Origin: Siphonodentalium dalli
Lineage: Eukaryota; Mollusca; Scaphopoda; Gadilida; Siphonodentaliidae
Direction of reading: 5' to 3'
NCBI GenBank assembly: GCA_032622095.1
Contig: CP136066.1
Location: 146,163,559-146,227,558 of the forward strand
DNA: 64,000 nucleotides
Positions within the stretch are counted from its first letter, which is position 1. The number at the start of each line of letters is the position of its first letter. The position numbers and the translations under genes are program-made. Positions 25,966-37,685 of this stretch are shown piece after piece. Under the pieces are notes generated by a model. It did not search any database. It worked only from the letters and a program-made list of their open reading frames with translations, and was not told the origin of the DNA.

Positions 25966-26514
25966 GTAAGTTTGTTTAGGTATTTGTTCATTTAACAAAA
26001 TTCTACAATTGGTATTCGTTCTACTTTAGATTTTGATAAAAACTATGGCCGCGAAGTTTATTTTATTTACACGTGAAAGTTTGTTTACATATGCATGAAA
26101 AACCATACACGTGTAAAATATTTTTGTGCAAAGTTGTACTAGTCTTATTAGTCGATTTCACCACCGTGATGAAAGACCTTTCCTGGTGAACAACTGTATA
26201 CGATGTCAGTTGTTTGTGTTTTTAATAATAATGTGTGTTATCGGGGAAAACTTTTATGGAAGTTTACAACACATTGGACGTCGAAACCTCGAACTCAAAT
26301 TCGTGTATCGGGTTATGGTAGTTGAACATAGAAGGGGTTATATGTGTGTGGGAACACCGTTGAAAACGGAATTATATGAATATAGCACATCCTTTGATTT
26401 GTTATCACCTGATTGTTTGGTAAATTAGTATGATTAGTGGCTACCTGGCTAGGTGATTTAAACAATCGATTATTGTTAATTAATTCCCTTTTAGTGATAC
26501 ATTGTAGCTTCATA

Positions 26515-27318
26515 TTAAAGGCACGTGAGGCCTTAGTTGTCGAAAATATTCATATTTGTTCCAATCACCGTAAACAGAAACACATTAAAACGCATACAGT
26601 TTCGTTCATATATACCATGACCATCGCGTAAACAGCATGTTATCATAAAGATTTACTATATTTTACCTAAGCAAGAGCCTGATTGTGTTACAGAAGACAA
26701 CACAATGCTGCTGGCTAATCACACACAAATGGCATAAACGCTCTTTATTCGTTCCATATCAGGAATTCACCCACAAAGAACGCTCTTTATGTTTACCATC
26801 ATAATATAAACAAACACCAGAGGTACGGTTGGCCTTGGCGGTGGGTATCCTGTGAAAATATTTCCACCCGTCAAAAACCGCCACAAACAGAAAGAACAAC
26901 AAAATGTAGGCAGACTTGGTCCGTATACAAATAAGAAATATCGCATAAACAGTATGTTATTGTCATATTTTTTACCATTGTTATGTAAACAAAAGCATAA
27001 AAAGTTACTTTTCTGGTGTTTGTTTATATTATGATGGTAAACATAAAGAGCGTTCTTTGTGGGTGAATTCCTGATATGGAACGAATAAAGAGCGTTTATG
27101 CCATTTGTGTGTGATTAGCCAGCAGCATTGTGTTGTCTTCTGTAACACAATCAGGCTCTTGCTTAGGTAAAATATAGTAAATCTTTATGATAACATGCTG
27201 TTTACGCGATGGTCATGGTATATATGAACGAAACTGTATGCGTTTTAATACTTTTCTGTTTACGGTGATTGGAACAAATATGAATATTTTCGACAACTAA
27301 GGCCTCACGTGCCTTTAA
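26515..27318. mobile_element. Composite double-left-end foldback of family A
   Basis: 26515-26820 is the left 306 bp of family A in plus orientation. It joins directly (no TTAA at the junction) to a full reverse copy at 26821-27318. Both outer ends are therefore the same AGGCACGTG end, each with TTAA, giving inverted arms of about 306 bp around a spacer of about 190 bp. It lies between the candidate promoter and the DUSP10-like start exon. Confidence 0.8.
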
Positions 27319-27514
27319 CGGCATGTATAACATACTGTATATTCTCACATATTGGTCTCATATAACCTCAGGTGAGTTGTTTTCAAAAGCAGATATTTGA
27401 AACTCAACACACTGGCACACCATTTGTGCAAAGTTATGCTAATCACCTAAAAATAGTACGACCAAAATTAGTTTGCAACTGAAAGACTAATGTGTTAATA
27501 TATTTCTATTGCAG

Positions 27515-28102
27515 ATATTAGTTTATCGCCAATGCCTGATTCGGCCGACCTGGACGTGTTGCAACCATCTGTAGCACTACCGGTACATCGCCAGAGGCTC
27601 AGTCTCAACTTGGACTTGTTTGCTTCCGAAAAGCAGGATTACTGTCCAATGCGTAAAAGGTGCAAAGTCGAGTCTATGTCAATCACATTTAATAACTCCA
27701 CTCAAACGACTTACAGTTACCATTCCCCTACACCTCCACCATCACCTCTATTGAGGACTTTGTCGTGTTGTGAACTTGCAACTAAGTTGCAAAAATCTAG
27801 ACAAATGTTAGTGCTTGACTGTCGACCATTCATAGCCTACAATCAGCACCATGTTCAAGGTGCCTTTAATTTGAACTGTGCAGACAGATTTAACAGGAAG
27901 CGGTTGCAGCAGGGTAAATGTGGTTTAGTTGACTTGATTTCATCTAAAGAAGGAAAGGATACGTTGAAGAAACGTTGTTCTCGTGATATAGTGCTTTACG
28001 ATGACCACACATGTGACTTACAAGAAGTGACGTCAGACTCAACTTTACATCTAGTCTTATCATCATTGCTCAGAGAAGGCAAAGATGCTTATATACTCAA
28101 AG
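27515..28102 (+). CDS. DUSP10: DUSP10-like exon with start codon (rhodanese/kinase-binding part)
   Basis: A TTGCAG acceptor at 27509-27514 precedes 17 untranslated bases and the ATG at 27532. The exon encodes residues 1-190 plus one base and ends at the donor AAAG|GTATGT. It carries a Ser/Thr/Pro-rich stretch at residues 60-75, a basic MRKRCK at 40-45 that could be a nuclear signal, and most of the rhodanese-like domain. The open frame continues past the donor to 28323, but that extension is intron and mobile-element sequence. The acceptor implies at least one upstream non-coding exon. Confidence 0.9.
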
Positions 28103-31100
28103 GTATGTCAACCAATTCTTTACTAAATTGTTTCTCTCATTCGGTTCTGATAGTATACATTGGAATGGAATATTATTTATATGGAGGGGTGTTCGGGAGA
28201 AATGAGCAGACGCAGACAAAACAGATAATGAAAGAGCAGAAGAATTCATATTATCTGAACATTTCCTATAAAGGTAAACTACTCGTCAATGGGTATTTAA
28301 TAAAGACAGGGTTAATAGAATAATGCTATTCCCAACCCGAAGGTGATTAGTTATACACTGAAAGGTGAGAGTGGAATCACGCATTTCCCAGTCCACATGC
28401 ATACCGGTACATGTACTCTAGGTTATTGTACAAGAATAACACGTTTCCAATATAAAACAGCAATATTGATGTATCATGACAAACCCATCACTCATGTGAA
28501 TGCATTCGTCTCCTGAAGTTATCTGAGGATTTAAAACTTACTGCTTGCTTACATTCGTAAAACAACACAATTAAAGTTACACAGATACGTTTACGTGTTA
28601 AAGTATTGCCTCCATGTATGTTCATATAACTCAGCCTCCATGTATGTTCATATAACTCAGCCTACATGTATGTTCATATAACTCAGCCTACATGTATATC
28701 TTTAAATGACCAAGTCTTCACATTTCGCGTAGTTCCCTTTCGACGAGCAATATTCCCTCTTCTCGGAATGAACAATGCAACACATAAGCGAATCTCAATT
28801 TATATTTAACCCTTTCTTTGCTAAATGAATTCTCCCATTCAGTTATAAAAATATTAATAACAATATTAATAACAATTCATCAAGAGGGATGTTCAGGAAT
28901 ATAAGCAGACGGTAGATGCATGGACAAATATATATCAAGTGCAGAACTATCAGAAATGCTTGAGTAATTAGTAATACAGTTTTAAAAGAGTGTAACTCGT
29001 TTGAACTATACATATTGTTTTCACACACGTTTGAGGATATACCTTAATAATTATTTATTCTGATGGATAACTTCAATCCACAGAATCCAAAGAACAAATA
29101 TAATGTGTTCAATTATGTCTGCATGCCTGAATTCCAACGAAACTTGGAGATCTATTGACCCTTTATTCCACATATACTCATACACGACTTGCGCGAAAGC
29201 AAATTTACTAAACTATGTGTGTGGAATTGTGTCGTGCCGATTGAGTATGCCGCGCGTAATGGCAAGGGACATAGCGTCGCCCTTGTTAAGACAATCAAAG
29301 AATCTAATAAAGTTCAGATCGGTATTAAGGTCTACAGGATTTTCACTCTCAGCATTTTATCACCCTACTTATTGCATAGCGGTGATGGGTTCGTCCGCCA
29401 GGTCATAACATTGTCGGGAGTTGACGCATTCTTCACGACACGCTTGCATAACGAGAAAAACCGCAAACATGCGAATAATCCCCTCGGGGTGGCGCTATGT
29501 GAAAAGTCAAAAGAATCTTCACGGCTCACGCCACTTAAGTGCATGAGTCATTTTGTCTCATCTCGCACAGCCAACACAGTTGTCCTCTACTACACGGGAC
29601 ACAATGGAAAATTCGACAGTGTGGGTTAGTCATATATAACGGGTGGCCATTACTGGAGTATTGTTTGCGCAGTCATGCGAACGTTTTCAAAGGCTAGCCA
29701 TACCTAATAGTGATAAATTAATTTTAAAGTGCACAGGATGGAAACAATTTGAGGAACGAGTACATTCCTAGATTCCCAAAAGATGAATTGGCCTCTGATA
29801 TCAAAGTCCGCAGCTGCTTTAAGTTTCTATTATGTGTAACCAGTTTGGTATCTCTTCGGTTGTAGAAATATCATGGCATAGTATTTTAAACCTTCATTTA
29901 ATGAATGTTTAAAAGTGGCATATTATATAAATGTTCGGGCATAAAATAAAACCCATTATTAATTACTCGCCATTGTCACGTTCAAATAGGCCGAAATTAC
30001 AGGAGTTATAGTTACATGAAAGCCCCAAGTGAAAACATATTTTTTTTTAACTTTTCACTAAAAATGTAGACAAATGCGCTTTTCACAATGTAATCACACT
30101 GAAAAACCCTGACACGGTTTTTTATGCGATAATTTCTACCACTTCAAGAATCCCCAAAGCATATATAGCCGTATTTATATGTCATGACTTTTATATCTAT
30201 CCTGATTCCGGAACACTAAATGTCACTTTAACTATTATCTATAAATGTTCCCTGGCGCAGTAATCAAATCCTGTTAAGTTTATCGGTGTTGTTGATCGTG
30301 ACATTTGATATTCGTGTCGACAACGTGACGGGTTAATGTAGCACCGTTCGTAATAGCTCCGTATAATCCGCCTCGGGTGTACTCGATTTCAACGTACTCG
30401 TCCCCGGGTTGCACGGAACCGTAGTGTGTGCGACGCAATGTAGTGAGTCATCCGTGACAGTCATTCGGAGTCGGGAACGAAGTTTATTTTGTAAACATTA
30501 AATCAAGGAACAAGTAATTTTATCACGTCTGTCAATCACAAGAAGGAAAGAACCTTTATTTAAAAGTCGGTGCATTGATAGGATAAGGACACTGTTATTT
30601 TAACTCAGAACAATTACAAAGGCGATGATTCATGTAATTGCAACTTCCAACGATATTGTGAACTATGACAACGTCGCAGCCATTTCTTAAACGGATTCGA
30701 ACACTTATCAGAAGAGCCCCGTAATTGAGTGATTTTGTATGGTACACCATTTAAGTCTCTAAATATTGGGCTCAGGCAAATATATTAAGTTTTTATAAAA
30801 GTGTGCTGCATGGGTATGAGGGGCGTACGAAAGAGAATATAGTAGAGTGTGGAAGAGATGTGATAGTGGAAGAAGAGGTAAAGGAAGGAAAAATTATATG
30901 ACATAATTTAACATAAACTATAGAGGATACAATGAGGAGATTATATTACAAAAATGAGTAGGATTGTTAAGGAGACGAACGAGAACGACGGAAGAGAGAT
31001 ATAAAGAGAGATAGAAAGAAATAGAGAGAGAGAAAGAAAGAAAGAGAGGGAGAAATAGAGGGAGAAAGAGAGAGCGAGAGAGAGAGAGAGAGAGAGAGAT

Positions 31101-34100
31101 AGAGAACGAGAGAGAAAACGAGAGAGATAGAGAAAGAGAGAGAGGAAAGATAGAGAGAGAGAGAAAGAAAGAGAGAGAGAGATAGAAAGAGTGATGGAGA
31201 GAGAAAGATGATCACAGGGGAGAGAGAGAGAGAGAAATATTTTCCAGATGGTCGGAAATCTTAAGTTATTAATTTCTTTGTCAGAACTTTTCATCTTTTC
31301 GGGAGCATCTTAACGTTGGTTGCTGGGGTCACCGCCCGACATGGATTTCTCATCACCTCAAGCATTCCCTCCATTGTTCTCAGATAGTATAACCACATGG
31401 CGATGAAGGAATGAGTCACAATGAAAACTCGCCTTTCTGATACCGCCCCATGCGAATCTCATTAACACGCTCTCTTGCTCCGATTAGGAAGTCAGAACAG
31501 CGAAATATTTGCATGTTCGACATTTTAAAAACATATTGCACATTTGCATACACTTATCGTTAAATAAGCAAGTATGTAGTTTGGCCTCCGGTAGCTTGTT
31601 GTGAAACTCAATGCGCATTTCTTCGGTTTGATGCAAACTCGCACATCTGGGAGTAACATGCGCATGTCCCCAGAAAAATCTACAACTAAGACTCTGGCAC
31701 ATTTCGTAAATTGGTGAACAAACATTTACTCCAAAAGGGGCAGTAACATCTGGCGCCAGAGTTCGATAGTTCGCATATAATAGTGTTTATGAGTCCCTTA
31801 CCCGTAGATGGCGAATCTGTAAATGTGTGTTAGGAATAACACTAATTGCATTTAATTTCCATGTTTTATATTGGAAGTAGGAAGTTGTGTCTATGATCTT
31901 GGCTAATGACACGAGTTGCATGTCAAACTCTTGTAGGACACCTTTAATATTAAAAGTTCAAAGTGTTGAACCAATTGTATTAATTGAAACAAAACATTCA
32001 CATTGGATTGAATGTAGGAGAGGACCCGAACCCACTAAGCAGTTCTTCTTAGATGCCGAGTTTATGCAATGGGAAAATCTCAATGGGTTTCACGAACGAA
32101 CATCCTGTTATGTATCTTGTAGGTAAAACCGCAAACAGTCAGAGCCATCTATAACGATTTAATCACCTCTCCGTGTTTGCGGTTTGGCCTCGGGACGAAA
32201 ACGCCGGGTGGTTGTTATAAATATAGCACGACTTCTTCAAGCAGACTTGTGAAGACTGATAAAACAAACCTTTTAATTTTTGTAAACTTTCTCCTCCCCG
32301 CTGACAAACCTGTCTGAAATGATTTAAACCTTTTGAGAGACTCCCGCAAAAACTCCTGTTGGGTTATATGAGGTGCGATAACTGTCGGCTTTCTTATAGT
32401 GGCTGGTGCAGATAAGAGATGATGGAACATAGGCAGCCATCAACGAGCAACGAAGATAAATTTCTCTATGAATCACCGGGACTTAAAACTGCAGTGAAGA
32501 ACTGTTGTGTTGTCTGAGACAATGACGTCATACAGTCTTCAAGACTCCGGATTATTTCGGATAAACCAGTAGATCACGATGATATTTAGACTTTAATTTG
32601 CTGCCAATTCCGTGAACACTTCAAAGAATCTTGTGTTGAAAATATATTCTCATCTCAAGATATTCGAACCTATAACTCAACTTCCGCCTGCTCCCTTTCG
32701 ACATCAATCTTTTCTGAAAAGATCACTCTAAATACGATACATGTTTAGGTTTAAATTGCAATGTAACAGTATCTGCCATCATCAGACTGCTAGAGAAATC
32801 CAAGATTCCGAAACAAAACGCTCACAAGCTAGCAGCACTATATAATAGTCGCAAAAGAAACATTACAAAGAATCTCTCAATCTTTATAAAAAAGGTCAAC
32901 GATATATTCCGGAATATACACGTTGTTTACACATGTACCAAACCTTTATAAAGAATGATCCCAACACCAATATAATAGTTTATGTCTATAGCAGCGCTCT
33001 ATGATAGCACCATACAAGAAAACCAATATCAGAAATGGTAACGCGCTCAAGATCATATATTATATACCCATGATTGTAATTATAGAATATAAAATATATT
33101 GCTTTCACGAATGACCAACTCATAATTCCGTTAAAACAACCAATCCTTCAAATTATTACAACAACTATATATACACGGCTTATCACTGAAGGTTTCTCAT
33201 GCATCTCACCTGAGTTCCTAACTACACCTTTTTTCGGACTCGGCCTCCGGGTCGCAGTTCGACTTTTAATCCATCCCATAAATTCCCATTTATATAAATA
33301 AAACGCCCATGGCCCATGTATACCAAGAATAAGCGAAACATACACGCGGAGCGCGAAATAAACTCACAATCATTTATCACACATGTCCAATGTCGCACTG
33401 CAAATCCCCTTAATTATACACTGTACTATTTGAATTTGTAACTATACCTTACACTCTGTGATATCTTATTTGACCAGAGAAATACATTGAATTGAATTGA
33501 ACGCAGAAAGTCACAATTCACAAGTATTTATATGTCTATAATATTTTCAGGTGGCATCAAAGAATTCTCCACATCATATGAACATCTATGCACATCGCCA
33601 CCCAGTCTACCTCAAGAAATGGGACCTCTTTACAGTCCCACAACTCAGGCCGTCGACCCAGAAATAGAAACGGCAACCGCATCAGAAGTTTTACCATTCC
33701 TATACCTCGGTAAGTTTGATAATGTATCAATCACTCATTTTATAGGTTCTTGTATACGCGTGTAGGCCTTTTCGGGGAAATAACACGCTGAAGTGCAATG
33801 TGCACAACCTTCTGGACACTTTTCTAATATAATGGTGGATTTGTACAGTCAATGGACTGGAATACCGCTATTCAGTCGCCCGTTAACGCCGCCTAATGCT
33901 TGCACCAAGTTTTTTCCATTGAACTCCGCCTAATTCTTGCATCACATTTACATGTATTAGGCACCGAATTAATTGGACCAGTGTTGCAGTTGATGCAGTA
34001 TGAAATGTTAGAATATTGATGTATAATTGAATCTGTTCGGCAATCTACGGGTTAAACAACAGTAATCCGTATCTATCGCGGCAGTTGTGCGCCCCGCAGA

Positions 34101-37100
34101 TAAAGAGTAAGTAGCATATCGATAATCTGGCGATGAGTCATCGGCTGGTGAACTAGTTTATGCTCCCTTCTGACTGCGCTACGCAAATATCCGTCTGTAC
34201 AGATTCCGATAGGTAATGGTGCGGTGTGAAGGGATATCAGGATATCCTTTCTCTGCCAAAGGCACTCAACTATGTAATCAATGCATTTGACCCATAACCA
34301 TCGCATTTGACCCCCAATGGAATTGTTTGCGCATACACTTGTCTTTAATAGTTACACATGTGTAGACATGTGTCGATTTTGTCATTGTCCTATATTATAT
34401 GAATATATGAGTATAGGTTATCATAGTGTGTCAGTGGAATAATCTAGTTCTCTGTAGGACGATTCACATGGCTATTAGGTGTCAATATGTTGGGTTTCTT
34501 GTTGTCTGCATGTAAAATACAGAATTTACTCAATTTATTCTCTACATTTGTGAGTTTACTTAGAAAAAAATCAGTTAGTTAACACAGAGTGATATATATA
34601 AGCAGGACATGTTTCAGTCATCTCATTAAAATATCTTAGTATAGAGCTATTTACATGACGCAACTCTTCTCATATTATTTCTAATATATATATAGCTTCG
34701 TAAAATGGTGCTATATACATGTGTAACAAGAACAGTTTGCACTATGTGGAGGGCTTTGCAGTGTCTTGAGTTATGAATATTTTTTTAGAATATGGACCCT
34801 CTAAACTAAGTCGTACGCGTATCGCCATGGTATGGCCATGAGCACAATACAATAACTGAAGATCAGACATATCTAATTATGAATCAAGAAAATTACTTGA
34901 AACAAACAAAACAGTATTTTATTGGAACTTATTGCGTAATTATTGATGATTTATATGGGAATTAGCTTGAACCTTCATGCACATTTCTAATGAACTCTAA
35001 TATTACTTAGTATTTTCGATTTTAAATACCAATGTGATACCAATACCAATCAAATAATTTACATGTCCATATATAAATGAAGGTATGGAACATTCTCTCA
35101 TTGTTTTCAAAATATAAAACTTATAAGGCTTACATCAATTAACAACATTGATTTATATTGTAATAATTTAATATTATTGTGTTCTTCGTGTTCCGTATTT
35201 TAAATTCTATACAAAGTTCCTGCTACTAACAAGCTTTTGCTCTTCCACAGGCGCACACTTGCATACTTGTATTATTATTCCATAATATCAAAATGGAGAA
35301 TATTTACTTGATTTGATGAATGAATAGCAAAAGATTATTTTTCGAGTTTTTTTTCCAGGAAACGAAAGAGACGCAGCAAATACACAGCGGTTGAAAGATC
35401 TCAACATCGGATATGTTCTGAATTGTACCTCACATGTGCCGCTTTACTACGAAAACCAGGGGATCAAATATAAAAGGATATCAGCCTCCGATAGCGGATC
35501 GCAGAATCTCAAGCAGTACTTCGACGAGTCCATAAACTTTATCTGTGAGTATTATCATATATCTTAACACGGTGTTACATGAGTTTATCTTGTATTTTAA
35601 CAAACGATACCATTACTAAATAACCACCTGTAGTTCCACCTGTAACGATGCTACTGACATTTACTTGTAAATAGCAACTATCTCGCAAGATTCAATAGCA
35701 CAGGTAAATTGAAGGGAAATGTCAATTTATAGCATTGTTACATGTGGAACTGCAGAAAGTTTACTTCTCTTGTGTGTTGGCCTTGGTAAAGATGCATTTT
35801 AAACGTATGTTGCCGATCATATGCCTGCACCATATACGGGTTTCTATGATAAAAAGGCATACAAAACAAAACAATGCCAGATAAATTTGGCAATGTGTGG
35901 ACGCGGCCTATGCATATATTTTGTGTTCTTGCTGTGAGTAGCCACCGTTTATTCCCGAATAACTCCACAACGTCTGAGGGTCGAGGTTCGAGCGCGTCGA
36001 TATCGCTGTGGTAAATTAGGTATTTTGTTCCGGCAACACCTGGCCTTCATAAAGCGCGTTGGTCTCAATTGTTGATCAGTTATGAGTCAGACCAGGGCGG
36101 CCTTTGTTCGGCCAATTTTCCTTTTCATCAGATTGGGATGTCTGTTTGAGCCCGGCACGTGCTTATGTTTTGTCCGCACTCTATCATCAGCCGAGGGTGA
36201 CGCATGCATGCCACCTGAAAAAAATTACATTTTAAAACAGAAAAGAATAAAAAATAACTAATTATGTCTCTTTAAATAAAGATAATAACTGTAACATCGA
36301 ATATGTCAATGGGTTGAATGTGCAGGTGAAATTGTTGGAACTTCTGTAAGAGTACACCTGCATCGGCCGATGAGACAAATTAACAATTGCTTGATTCAAG
36401 TTGATTCAAACATTTTGAAATATTGGCCGTAAAGCCGACGGTCAAAATTACTCGGGCGAATTACATATAGCACTCCTTTGCCAATATCAGTAAATTTATT
36501 TATCTCCTAATTGGCAGTGGTTATGTCACACCGAGTAGATATATCGTGGCCCTGTTCGTATTGATTGGATCAGAGACGGCTGGGGGCATATGGCCGCGAA
36601 TGGATGAGTGAGTCATCGCCAAACCAATACTTATTCTCTACATATAACATCCGTATGTGGCAACAATAACTTTCCTGTAATATAATTGGTCAGCTACGCG
36701 GTACTGTTTTTTACATTATCATGTTTGCGGGTCCTGTTGGTCTAGATGTTATGTTGTCGGAACACAATCGAACCTGTGTGAAAAGTACCGTTATTTCCGT
36801 CAAATTGTCATTTTGGCGACGATTGAAACAATCGGATGATTCAAGATTAGAATAGCAAACTATCTTTCAAATTAGCCTGGATAAAAAAACCTCATTTTTA
36901 TATTCGCTTTGTCATAAATATTGTTAAAGGTATATTCGGCATTCCAAATCTTCACTTACAATTCGGCATTACTATTATCTTTGTCGTTTGTCGCGTTTAA
37001 ACATGTTTAAACATGTCTACATGTTTAACTGTAGGTGCTATACACAGTATGAATAACGTCAATTAAAACAAAAACTTGAAAATATATTAGATCATTTCTT

Positions 37101-37375
37101 TTATTTCAGCGGAAGCAAGAAAAAATAACGCCAATGTTCTGGTGCATTGTCAGGCTGGAGTTTCGCGATCGGCAACGATAACGATAGCTTACATACTGGC
37201 TCATAGCATGATGTCGATGGCGGATGCTTACAAGTTTGTGAAAAGGAAACGCGCAATAATATCTCCAAATTTCAACTTTCTGGGGCAGCTACTCGAGTTT
37301 GAGCAGTCACTAAACAGCGGACTAATATCTCGAAATACCACGGAGATGATACAGGATATTGAATCCAATGTATAA
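27532..37375 (+). CDS. DUSP10: MAP kinase phosphatase, DUSP10/MKP-5-like (4 coding exons, joined)
   Basis: Join 27532-28102, 33551-33709, 35359-35544 and 37110-37375; this gives 393 codons plus TAA. Known family role: MKP-5 removes phosphate from Thr and Tyr in the activation loop of JNK and p38, in cytoplasm and nucleus. Seen: a rhodanese-like domain at about residues 80-196 (LDCRPF, NCAD, a basic RKRLQQGK stretch at 122-129 that fits the kinase-interaction motif, then LKGG), a linker at 197-235, and a phosphatase domain at about 236-380. The general-acid candidate is Asp288, and the loop HCQAGVSR at 318-325 has Cys319 and Arg325. The block AYKFVK...ISPN closely resembles vertebrate DUSP10 as I recall it. 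The protein is shorter than human DUSP10 (about 480 residues) because the low-complexity N-terminal part is shorter. The start Met is chosen because the VALP...LNLDLF segment just after it resembles the start of human DUSP10; no in-frame stop lies between the acceptor and this ATG, so an upstream start cannot be excluded. Confidence 0.93.
28108..28315 (+). mobile_element. MITE family E copy abutting the intron 1 donor
   Basis: Aligns by eye along its length with the copy at 43287-43536: CTAAAT near the start, TATACATTGGAATGG, GGAGGG.TGTTCGG, TCTGAACATTTCC, ACTACTCGTCAATG, ending GGGTTAA. The left site is TCAACC where other copies have TTAACCC. The left boundary falls at intron position +6. 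Confidence 0.7.
28608..28697 (+). repeat. 26-bp tandem repeat, about 3.4 copies
   Basis: The unit GCCTCCATGTATGTTCATAT plus AACTCA starts at 28608, 28634 and 28660, with a partial copy at 28686. One C-to-A change marks the third and fourth units. It lies in DUSP10-like intron 1. Confidence 0.85.
28806..28990 (+). mobile_element. MITE family E, 3'-truncated copy
   Basis: Starts TTAACCCTTTCTTTGCTAAAT and continues through the GAGGGATGTTCAGG.ATATAAGCAGACGG segment typical of the family. The right end is lost. TTAA target sites with CCC termini are the hallmark of piggyBac-type elements, so a piggyBac origin is possible but unproven. Confidence 0.6.
30955..31240 (+). repeat. Polypurine GA-rich tract
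   Basis: About 285 bp made mostly of GAGAGA, GAAAGA and GAGGGAGAAA in DUSP10-like intron 1. The Ser/Leu/Phe open frames on the other strand are simple-sequence artefacts. Confidence 0.9.
32780..33505 (+). pseudogene. LINE 3' fragment inside DUSP10-like intron 1
   Basis: Around 32808-32900 the plus strand reads [20 protein letters not shown], clearly homologous to the end of the LINE at 7808-8473. A long 3' region follows, ending in an AATTG-type tail (CATTGAATTGAATTGAA, up to about 33501). The left boundary is uncertain. Confidence 0.7.
33551..33709 (+). CDS. DUSP10: DUSP10-like exon 2 (linker)
   Basis: TATTTTCAG acceptor and CTCG|GTAAGT donor, 159 bases, phase 1 on both sides. It completes the LKGG end of the rhodanese-like domain, supplies the low-complexity Pro/Ser/Thr linker and starts the phosphatase domain with EVLPFLYLG. 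The junctions restore Gly191 and Gly244. Because the length is a multiple of three, skipping it would keep frame. Confidence 0.9.
33710..35358 (+). other. DUSP10-like intron 2
   Basis: 1.65-kb AT-rich intron with a GTAAGT donor and a long pyrimidine tract before TTTTCCAG. I see no gene and no well-bounded mobile element in it. Confidence 0.8.
35359..35544 (+). CDS. DUSP10: DUSP10-like exon 3 (first half of phosphatase domain)
   Basis: T-rich acceptor ending TTTTCCAG and donor ATCT|GTGAGT, 186 bases, phase 1 on both sides. It encodes residues 245-305, including [15 protein letters not shown] and the ISASDS segment with the likely general acid Asp288. Skipping it would keep frame but remove that residue and destroy catalysis. 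Confidence 0.92.
35545..37109 (+). other. DUSP10-like intron 3
   Basis: 1.56-kb intron with GTGAGT donor and TTTATTTCAG acceptor. It contains an imperfect hairpin at 35629-35757 whose right part resembles sequence at 14690-14865, so it is probably an old repeat. A TTAAAGGTATATTC string at about 36925 may be the end of a TTAA-type element. Confidence 0.75.
35629..35757. repeat. Imperfect hairpin in DUSP10-like intron 3
   Basis: CTGTAGTTCCACCTGTAACG at the left and TTGTTACATGTGGAACTGCAG at the right pair with a few mismatches over about 38 bp. The right part continues into a family M sequence. Confidence 0.55.
37110..37375 (+). CDS. DUSP10: DUSP10-like terminal exon (catalytic loop)
   Basis: The acceptor TTTATTTCAG is followed by CGGAAGC; the split codon T|CG gives Ser306. 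It encodes the P-loop [12 protein letters not shown] (Cys319, Arg325), the helix [15 protein letters not shown] and the C-terminal [11 protein letters not shown] region, then TAA at 37373-37375. All residues expected for an active dual-specificity phosphatase are present. Confidence 0.94.
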
Positions 37376-37685
37376 CAGGACGCCACTGTCCTATGGACGT
37401 CATGGTGATGAACTTTTCACCAGTACTAGTACCTCATCCTGGTATGATGTTTGAACAAAGAAAGCGCCAGAGAAATGAACGAACGTGTATCGCAAATCTG
37501 AGTTGGGGCGATGACCTTGTTTGGGTTATACGCCCGTGATATTTGGGATACGATGTTAGCAAATAAGTGACCGTTTCCATGGTGTTCAGAAATTGAGAAT
37601 TCTGAGGGTGTGTACGTTTCTGCTCCTAATGTAAAAGGATGGTAATGTAGAATGTTTCTCCAGCGGTTAAGTTGGGGTTATATTA

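Larger units (their letters stand above)
28103..33550 (+). other. DUSP10-like intron 1, repeat-rich
   Basis: The 5.4-kb intron holds a MITE at its 5' end (28108-28315), a 26-bp tandem repeat, another MITE, a polypurine GA tract (30955-31240) and a LINE 3' fragment ending about 50 bp before exon 2. The stretch 29030-30950 holds two overlapping open frames at 29103-29629 (up to 146 codons) that match nothing I know. The stretch 31250-32760 shows no recognisable gene. Confidence 0.8.

Noticed and set aside
29103-29629. Overlapping frames of 101 and 146 codons in DUSP10-like intron 1
   Set aside because: Slightly GC-richer than its surroundings, but I recognise no family, and two overlapping frames argue against selection on either.
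30941-31294. Ser/Leu/Phe-rich frames on the minus strand
   Set aside because: Translation of the GA-rich tract.
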